A stretch of 13,367 bases of DNA from the NCBI GenBank assembly GCA_018699755.1, contig JABIRQ010000068.1, positions 1-13,367 of the forward strand. Reading direction: 5' to 3'. Source of the DNA: Rhodospirillaceae bacterium (GTDB lineage: Bacteria > Pseudomonadota > Alphaproteobacteria > CADEGL01). Of this stretch, positions 9,389 through 13,367 are shown in pieces; positions within the stretch are counted from its first letter, which is position 1; each line of letters starts with the position of its first letter. The position numbers and the translations under genes are program-made. A model generated the notes under the pieces. That model made no database searches. It saw nothing but the letters and a program-made list of their open reading frames with translations, and had not been told where the DNA came from.

Positions 9389-9886
9389 TCAGGCGGAGCC
9401 GACGGTCTTGAAGCTGAAAGCCCCCAAGAGATGGGTGATCCGCCCGTCCGCATCGGCCAGGGGCATGAAGACGGAGCGATAGAGGACCGTGTCGCCGGCG
9501 GCGTCGGAGAAGCGGTCCGAATCGGCCAGGGGCCGGCGCACCGCCGCGGCCGCGGCCAGGACCTGGGTCGTGCGGTCGCGCATGCCCGAGGGCAGGCATT
9601 CCCCGACCGTGCGCCCGCGGGTGCGCGTGCCGCACAGGCGCTCGACCTCCTCGCCGCCATAGGCGACCATGCCCGGCGTGCGGCCGTCGGCCTCCAGCGC
9701 GATCAGCACGGCGTTGCGGTTGAGATCCGGCATGCGTTCGATGCCCAATTCCTCGACCGAGGGGCAATCGCGCTCGCCCCGCAGGGAGTCCCAATAGGCC
9801 AGGGCCGCGCCGGTCGCGCGGCGCTCGGCCGGCGTGGCGCGCTCCGCGCGTGTGTTCGTTTCGGACGATTCGAATGCGTAAACCAT
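9389..9886 (-). CDS. PAS_5-like sensory-domain protein
   Basis: A 165-residue cytosolic protein resembling the alphaproteobacterial PAS_5 family (Pfam PF07310). The N-terminal helix region contains ALAYWDSLRGERDCPSVEEL (28-47) and the core follows as RMPDLNRNAVLIALE. A strand-like region RLCGTRTRGRTVGECLP (83-99) comes next, and the protein ends with a second sheet portion, VLYRSVFMPLADADGRITHL (134-153). There is no histidine kinase, GGDEF, EAL or DNA-binding domain, and no membrane helix, so it is a stand-alone sensor or adaptor of unknown ligand. An in-frame start exists at 9940, but the ATG at 9886 is preferred because GGGAGGG lies 4 nt upstream and the extra 18 residues look non-family. 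It lies between the cytochrome gene and hisN on the same strand. Function unknown beyond the domain. Confidence 0.75.
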   Translation of the reverse strand: MVYAFESSETNTRAERATPAERRATGAALAYWDSLRGERDCPSVEELGIERMPDLNRNAVLIALEADGRTPGMVAYGGEEVERLCGTRTRGRTVGECLPSGMRDRTTQVLAAAAAVRRPLADSDRFSDAAGDTVLYRSVFMPLADADGRITHLLGAFSFKTVGSA

Positions 9887-9890
9887 GCAA

Positions 9891-9897
9891 CCCTCCC
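9891..9897 (-). promoter_or_regulatory. Strong Shine-Dalgarno of the PAS gene
   Basis: GGGAGGG on the minus strand, 4 nt before the ATG at 9886. It is the best ribosome-binding site in the window and decides the start of the PAS gene in favour of 9886 over the in-frame start at 9940. Confidence 0.7.
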
Positions 9898-9902
9898 GCT
9901 CG

Positions 9903-9922
9903 TCGCGAAGTCGTGTTCGCGA
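9903..9922. promoter_or_regulatory. Perfect 7-bp inverted repeat in the PAS-gene leader
   Basis: TCGCGAA (9903-9909) and TTCGCGA (9916-9922) are perfect inverted arms around a 6-base spacer. The dyad sits 17-36 nt upstream of the PAS start codon, between the Shine-Dalgarno and a possible -35-like TTGACC (9935-9940). It could be a dimeric repressor operator or an mRNA hairpin near the ribosome-binding site. In GC-rich DNA a 7-bp dyad can arise by chance, so confidence is limited. Confidence 0.4.
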
Positions 9923-9940
9923 TCCAAGGCTAGCGGTCAA
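9912..9940 (-). promoter_or_regulatory. Possible weak promoter of the PAS gene
   Basis: On the minus strand TTGACC (9935-9940) matches five of six bases of the sigma-70 -35 box. At a 17 bp spacing the -10 position reads AACACG, a poor match, so the assignment is tentative. The inverted repeat at 9903-9922 would overlap the -10 side, a typical repressor position. Confidence 0.22.
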
Positions 9941-9999
9941 GCGTGAAGGAATGGTTTACCTTAACAAGACCTCGCCGGAGGCCCCGTGCGGGCGCCCGG

Positions 10000-10995
10000 C
10001 TACTGCCCGACGCTCTTGAGATAGGCGATGACGTTGACGCGGTCGGCCTCTTTCTTGAGCCCGGGGAAGGACATCTTCGTGCCCGGCACCGCACCCTTCG
10101 GATCGGCGAGATACGTGTCCAATTCCGCCTCCGTCCAGGTCCCGCCCAGCCCGGCCATGGCCGGCGAATAGCTGTAGTCGGGTGCCGACGCCTTGGCGCG
10201 GCCGACGATGCCGTAAAGATTGGGGCCGACCCTGTTGGCCCCGCCCTGATCGACGGTGTGGCAGGCCTTGCACTTGCGGAAGACCTTCTCGCCCGCCGCG
10301 GCGTCGCCGGCGGCGGCAGTCTGAGTTTCCTCCGCCTTGGCGGGTTCCGGCTCGCCTTTGGCCTCATCGGCCGGCTTTTCCTCGCTCGCGGCCGCCTCTT
10401 CCTCCGCCGGCTTCTCGCTCGCGGCCTCTACCTTCGGGGCTTCGCTGGCCTCGACCGTCGGCTCGGGCAGCGGCACGGGCGAGGCACTGAGGCTGCGCAG
10501 ATAAAGCAGCAGGTCGGCGCGCTGGTCCGGCTTCTTGATGCCGGCAAAACTCATTTTCGTGCCGGGCACCACGCCCTTGGGATCGGCGAGGAATTCGTTG
10601 AGGCTTTCGAGAGTCCAGGTGCCGCCCTTGCCGCTCATGGCGTCCGAATAGGCGAAGCCCGCGACGCTTGCCGGCGCGTGTCCGACGATCCCCCACAGAT
10701 TCGGGCCGACCTTGTTCGCGCCGCCTTGCTCCGCCGTGTGGCAGGCGGCGCATTTCTTGAAGACCTTCTCGCCCGCCGCCATGTCGCCTTCGGCCAGGAG
10801 CACGGCCAGCGGCGCGACAGGCTCCTCCTTCTCGGGCGCGGCGGCCTCGACCGCCGGCGCGCCGTGACCTGCATCCGGCGCATGGGCGCCATCGTCGGAA
10901 CTGACGAGAGCGTTGCCGATATAGCCGATCACGAAAAGGGACAGGAGCGCGGTCAGGCCGGCTCCGACGATTTTGTTGATCTCGAATGTGTTCAT
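10000..10995 (-). CDS. Membrane-anchored dihaem cytochrome c with two tandem CycM-like domains
   Basis: A 331-residue protein with one N-terminal membrane anchor (about 8-30, opening MNTFEINKIVGAGLTALLSL) and two class I cytochrome c domains exported to the periplasmic side. Domain 1 has CAACH (82-86) and the axial Met in PGTKMSF (M148). Domain 2 has CKACH (242-246) and Met308 in the same motif. The domains repeat with a period of exactly 160 residues and align over 100 residues without gaps, with about 63 identities by hand count. An Ala/Glu/Lys/Pro-rich linker (about 172-229) joins them. CycM-type proteins, electron carriers to terminal oxidases, normally have one domain and about 180 residues, so this is an internal duplication. 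The start at 10995 is chosen for the anchor and for an AGGGA upstream. It is divergent from kdsB. Confidence 0.9.
   Translation of the reverse strand: MNTFEINKIVGAGLTALLSLFVIGYIGNALVSSDDGAHAPDAGHGAPAVEAAAPEKEEPVAPLAVLLAEGDMAAGEKVFKKCAACHTAEQGGANKVGPNLWGIVGHAPASVAGFAYSDAMSGKGGTWTLESLNEFLADPKGVVPGTKMSFAGIKKPDQRADLLLYLRSLSASPVPLPEPTVEASEAPKVEAASEKPAEEEAAASEEKPADEAKGEPEPAKAEETQTAAAGDAAAGEKVFRKCKACHTVDQGGANRVGPNLYGIVGRAKASAPDYSYSPAMAGLGGTWTEAELDTYLADPKGAVPGTKMSFPGLKKEADRVNVIAYLKSVGQ
10381..10426. repeat. Short in-frame repeat within the cytochrome linker
   Basis: The 13-mer CTCGCTCGCGGCC occurs at 10381-10393 and again at 10414-10426, an offset of 33 bp or 11 codons. A companion 8-mer GCCGGCTT at 10370-10377 recurs at 10406-10413. 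They encode the related linker segments AASEKPAEE and AASEEKPADE. This looks like slippage-type growth of the Ala/Glu-rich linker between the two haem domains. Confidence 0.6.
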
Positions 10996-10997
10996 GA

Positions 10998-11016
10998 CGA
11001 TCCCTGGGCGATCCCT
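10998..11016. repeat. 8-bp direct repeat over the cytochrome ribosome-binding site
   Basis: CGATCCCT occurs at 10998-11005 and 11009-11016, start to start 11 bp. On the minus strand this reads AGGGATCG twice, the copy nearer the ATG at 10995 supplying the Shine-Dalgarno AGGGA. The one-helical-turn spacing could suit a regulator, or it may simply be a duplicated ribosome-binding region. Confidence 0.35.
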
Positions 11017-11081
11017 TGGGCGGGGTCTAGGACTTCGGTCTCGGAGGCCGACGATAGGCTTCCCCCTTGCCGGCGCGCGGA

Positions 11082-11110
11082 ACATTAGCCCCATCGCAAA
11101 CCGCTGTCCA
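11082..11110 (-). promoter_or_regulatory. Candidate sigma-70 promoter of the dihaem cytochrome gene
   Basis: Minus-strand TGGACA (11105-11110, five of six matches to TTGACA), a 17 bp spacer, then TAATGT (11082-11087, which keeps the key T1, A2 and T6 of the -10 box). Transcription would begin near 11075, giving a leader of about 80 nt before the ATG at 10995. It lies back to back with the kdsB promoter. Confidence 0.42.
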
Positions 11111-11125
11111 CACGGCCAAAGGGGG

Positions 11126-11152
11126 CTGGCACCGGGCTGAATCCGCTATACT
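11126..11152 (+). promoter_or_regulatory. Candidate sigma-70 promoter of kdsB-pheA
   Basis: TATACT at 11147-11152 matches five of six -10 bases. Upstream, CTGGCA (11126-11131) matches four of six -35 bases but at a short 15 bp spacing, so the -35 element is uncertain. Transcription would start near 11159, about 30 nt before the kdsB ATG, with GGAGAA (11175-11180) as the ribosome-binding site. Confidence 0.45.
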
Positions 11153-11188
11153 GCGCGATGCCTTGAGAGCGGCCGGAGAAACGACGCC

Positions 11189-12019
11189 ATGACAGCCCAG
11201 ATCGACGATCGCCCCGGCGCGCCGGAGACGGGAGCGCCGGCCAGTTCCTCGGCCAATCCGGCGGCGAACCCCCCGGCGAATCCTTTGGTGATCGTCCCCG
11301 CGCGCCTGGCCTCGACGCGCCTGCCGAACAAACCCCTGGCCGAGATCGGCGGCCTGCCGATGATTGTCCAGGTCCTGCGCCGCGCCGAGGAGGCGGCGAT
11401 TGGGCCGGTCATCGTGGCCTGCGGGGACGCGGCGATCGCCGAAGCGGTGGAATCCGCGGGCGGCCGCGCGGTGATGACCCGACCGGACCATCCCTCGGGC
11501 TCGGACCGGGTGTTCGAGGCGGTGGAGCGGTTCGATCCCGAGGGCAAGCACGATGCGATCGTGAACGTCCAGGGCGACTTGCCGACGATCCCGCCCGCGG
11601 CGGTGCAGGCGGTCTTCGCGCCGCTCGCCCGGCCGGGGGTCGATATCGCCACCATCGTGGCCGAGATCCAGGACGAGGAAGAGCGCCGGGACCCGGCGGT
11701 GGTCAAAGCGGTGCTGAGCATCGGCCCGGGCGAGCGGATCGGCCGCGCTCTCTATTTTAGCCGCCTGCCCGTACCCGGCGGCGAAGGGCCGCTCTATCAC
11801 CATATCGGTTTGTACGCGTACCGGCGGGAGGCCTTGGCCCGTTTCGTGGCGCTGCCGCCCGGCGTGCTTGAGCAGCGCGAGAAACTCGAGCAGCTCCGCG
11901 CGCTCGAGGCCGGCATGCGGATCGAGGCCGGTCTCGTTGACACGGTTCCGCTCGGTGTCGATACTCCCGCCGACCTCGCCCGGGCCCGCGCGATCTTCGA
12001 TGCCTCGCCGGGCCGTTGA
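11189..12019 (+). CDS. kdsB: KdsB: 3-deoxy-manno-octulosonate cytidylyltransferase
   Basis: A 276-residue enzyme that makes CMP-Kdo from Kdo and CTP in the cytosol, the activation step for the LPS inner core. Visible motifs are the nucleotide-binding VIVPARLASTRLPNKPL (34-50), RPDHPSGSDR (98-107), the metal-binding region VNVQGDLP (125-132), HHIGLYAYRR (204-213), LEQREKLEQLRALE (227-240) and GVDTPADL (257-264). E. coli KdsB is 248 residues; the catalytic core here begins only near residue 33, after an Ala/Pro/Asn-rich extension. The ATG at 11189 is kept because GGAGAA lies 8 nt upstream; in-frame TTG and GTG codons at the core boundary have no visible ribosome-binding site. The gene is divergent from the cytochrome and 25 bp upstream of pheA, a grouping I recall from other alphaproteobacteria. 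Confidence 0.95.
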   Translation: MTAQIDDRPGAPETGAPASSSANPAANPPANPLVIVPARLASTRLPNKPLAEIGGLPMIVQVLRRAEEAAIGPVIVACGDAAIAEAVESAGGRAVMTRPDHPSGSDRVFEAVERFDPEGKHDAIVNVQGDLPTIPPAAVQAVFAPLARPGVDIATIVAEIQDEEERRDPAVVKAVLSIGPGERIGRALYFSRLPVPGGEGPLYHHIGLYAYRREALARFVALPPGVLEQREKLEQLRALEAGMRIEAGLVDTVPLGVDTPADLARARAIFDASPGR

Positions 12020-12044
12020 GCCGCAGACCGGGACGAGTCCAGCC

Positions 12045-12926
12045 ATGACCAGCGCCACCGATTCCGACGGGAAGATCGCTTTCCAAGGCGTGTCCGGAGC
12101 CTATTCCGACGCCGCCTGCCGGATCGTCCATCCGGAGCTGGAAACCCTGCCTTGCGAATCCTTCGAGGATGTCTTTGCCGCGGTAAGCGAGGGTCGGGCC
12201 CGCTATGCCATGATCCCGATCGACAATTCCCTGGCCGGCCGGGTCGCGGATGTCCACAGCCTGATGCCGGGTTCGGGCCTGCATGTCATCGCCGAGCATT
12301 TCCAGCGCATCAACCATCATCTCCTGGCTCCCAAGGGTGCCACCTTGGAGGGGCTGAAGACCGTTTACAGCCATGTCCACGCCCTGGGCCAATGCCGCGC
12401 GGTCACGCGCATGCTGGACCTGAAGGCGGTCGTCGCCGCCGACACGGCAGGCGCGGCGAAGGAGGTGGCGGAGCGCGGCGACGTCACGCAGGCGGCGATC
12501 GCCTCGGCCCTGGCGGCCGAAGCCTACGGCCTCGACGTCCTGAAATCCGAGATCGAGGACGCCGAGCACAACACGACCCGCTTCCTGGTCCTGGCGCGAG
12601 AGGCGATCGATCCCGATGTCCGGCGCGGCCCGCTCATCACCACCTTCGTCTTCCGGGTGCGCAACGTGCCGGCGGCCCTCTACAAGGCCATGGGCGGCTT
12701 CGCGACCAACAGCGTGAACATGACCAAGCTCGAAAGCTACATGGTCGGCGGGCGCTTCACGGCGACCGAGTTCTATGCCGATGTCGAAGGCCATCCGGAG
12801 GAACGCAACCTCAAGAACGCGCTCGAGGAACTCAGCTTCTTCTCGCGCGAGGTGCGCATCCTGGGCGTCTACCCGGCCCATCCCTACCGCTATCAGGCCG
12901 AGGCCATCGCCGACAGCGCCGATTGA
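12045..12926 (+). CDS. pheA: PheA: monofunctional prephenate dehydratase with ACT domain
   Basis: A 293-residue enzyme that converts prephenate to phenylpyruvate in phenylalanine synthesis. The catalytic PDT domain (about 9-185) shows AFQGVSGAYSD (12-22), IPIDNSLAGRV (57-67) and the active-site motif NTTRFLVL (176-183). The C-terminal ACT regulatory domain (about 197-275) contains NVPAALYKAMGGFA (207-220), then NMTKLESY (225-232) and FTATEFYADVEGHP (238-251). The classical ESRP effector motif reads ESYM, as in the alphaproteobacterial form. There is no chorismate mutase domain. The ATG at 12045, 25 bp after the kdsB stop, is preferred to longer in-frame starts because upstream sequence in this frame lies inside kdsB and looks random. 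It probably shares the kdsB transcript. Phenylalanine feedback through ACT is expected from the family. Confidence 0.95.
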   Translation: MTSATDSDGKIAFQGVSGAYSDAACRIVHPELETLPCESFEDVFAAVSEGRARYAMIPIDNSLAGRVADVHSLMPGSGLHVIAEHFQRINHHLLAPKGATLEGLKTVYSHVHALGQCRAVTRMLDLKAVVAADTAGAAKEVAERGDVTQAAIASALAAEAYGLDVLKSEIEDAEHNTTRFLVLAREAIDPDVRRGPLITTFVFRVRNVPAALYKAMGGFATNSVNMTKLESYMVGGRFTATEFYADVEGHPEERNLKNALEELSFFSREVRILGVYPAHPYRYQAEAIADSAD

Positions 12927-12928
12927 GC

Positions 12929-12939
12929 GGCCTTAGGCC
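12929..12939. other. Short palindrome at the convergent pheA / transporter junction
   Basis: GGCC-TTA-GGCC spans the 6 bp between the pheA stop and the stop of the convergent transporter gene, whose TAA (12933-12935, minus strand) forms the loop. The four-pair stem without a T-run is too weak to call a terminator. Confidence 0.3.
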
Positions 12940-13367
12940 AGGAGGGCGCGCACCAATCCGACGAGGGCCAGGGCCGCGAGCAGGATCATGGTGAAGCGCC
13001 GGAAGGTCTCGGGCGCGGTCGCGACGAAGCGGCGATGGCCGATGGCGAGACCCGCCAGGACGATCACGAAGAATCCGAGGCTGCGCAGCAGAATCTCGCC
13101 GCTGATCAGCCCGGCGCCTCCGGCATAGGCGGCGCTGAACAAGTCGGTGCCGAGCAGATAGGCGATCAGGCAGGCCCGGGTCGCGGCCGCCCCCAGCGGG
13201 GTCGAGAGATAGTAGACGACGGCGGGCGGCCCGCCCATCGAGGTGGCGCCGTTGATCACGCCCGACAGGGCGCCGGTCAGGGCGGTCGGCAACGGGCCGG
13301 GCATCCGCCCCAGGACAGGGCCGCGCGAAAGAACCGCGACAGCCGCCAGGATCAGCACCGAGATGAC
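12933..13367 (-). CDS. TauE/SafE-family membrane transporter, C-terminal half (5' end off window)
   Basis: The frame stays open to the window edge and gives 144 residues plus a TAA stop; the family is usually about 250 residues, so roughly the N-terminal half is missing. The second-repeat signature of TauE/SafE anion exporters is clear: ALSGVINGATSMGGPPAVVY (33-52). About four hydrophobic membrane segments are present (roughly 2-13, 64-84, 93-110 and 124-143). Family members are inner-membrane permeases linked to sulfite, sulfoacetate or other organosulfur anions, but substrate cannot be told here and no sulfur genes are visible nearby. It is convergent with pheA, only 6 bp separating the stops. 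A GTG at 13358 is not taken as a start because coding-like sequence continues upstream of it. Confidence 0.88.
   Translation of the reverse strand, partial: VISVLILAAVAVLSRGPVLGRMPGPLPTALTGALSGVINGATSMGGPPAVVYYLSTPLGAAATRACLIAYLLGTDLFSAAYAGGAGLISGEILLRSLGFFVIVLAGLAIGHRRFVATAPETFRRFTMILLAALALVGLVRALLA

Noticed and set aside
10996..11094. Upstream start of the cytochrome gene at 11094
   Set aside because: The added segment is Arg/Pro-rich and would place a charged stretch before the membrane anchor. It also covers the likely promoter and leader.
11127..11141. Sigma-54-like TGGCAC upstream of kdsB
   Set aside because: The -24 element resembles the consensus, but the -12 position reads TGAA and lacks the required GC, while a good sigma-70 -10 box lies just downstream.
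11868..12044. Upstream extension of pheA in the same frame, to 11868
   Set aside because: The added residues are a Ser/Arg/Pro-rich out-of-frame reading of kdsB, and the family N-terminus starts just after the ATG at 12045.
11757..12881. A 374-codon minus-strand open frame opposite kdsB and pheA
   Set aside because: Antisense shadow of two well-recognised enzymes.

Overview
The window is high-GC (about 68-70% over most of its length), tightly packed bacterial DNA. It is almost certainly from an alphaproteobacterium, probably of the Rhodospirillales type. The evidence is a divergent CycM-like cytochrome c / kdsB / pheA neighbourhood that I recall as typical of the class, an alphaproteobacterial-type monofunctional prephenate dehydratase, a PAS_5-like protein, a HisN-type histidinol phosphatase, and a Kdo-activating enzyme that implies an LPS outer membrane. 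Thirteen protein genes are supported, two of them cut by the window edges. No rRNA, tRNA, CRISPR array, insertion sequence or prophage was seen, and no gap without a gene exceeds about 195 bases.

Region 1 (1-9312, minus strand) reads as one long co-directional unit in the order hisN-like phosphatase, yejA, yejB, yejE, yejF, then three consecutive paralogous GhrA-type 2-hydroxyacid dehydrogenases. The joints are mostly very tight: ATGA overlaps at hisN/yejA and yejE/yejF, an 18 bp gap at yejA/yejB, TAA directly abutting ATG at yejB/yejE, and gaps of 70, 7 and 16 bp through the dehydrogenases. The Yej genes encode a complete oligopeptide-type ABC importer: a periplasmic binding protein, two permeases and a double ATPase. 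The linked dehydrogenases would reduce 2-oxo acids such as glyoxylate or hydroxypyruvate with NADPH.

Region 2 (9389-10995, minus strand) holds a small PAS_5-like protein with a strong ribosome-binding site and a perfect inverted repeat in its leader. Upstream of it is a membrane-anchored cytochrome c carrying two nearly identical haem domains in tandem.

Region 3 (11189-12926, plus strand) is kdsB followed 25 bp later by pheA. It is transcribed divergently from the cytochrome gene out of a 193 bp intergenic region with a plausible promoter on each strand. Region 4 (12933-13367, minus strand) is the C-terminal half of a TauE/SafE-family membrane transporter, convergent with pheA.

Most of the window is recognisable housekeeping and transport. 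The parts most worth a second look are the three-gene dehydrogenase array attached to the Yej importer, an abrupt base and codon composition change inside the first dehydrogenase gene (recombination or a chimeric join), the tandem-duplicated dihaem cytochrome, and the inverted repeat in front of the PAS gene. I did not find convincing evidence for a wholly new system. The yej-ghrA linkage is the best candidate for an undescribed functional unit.
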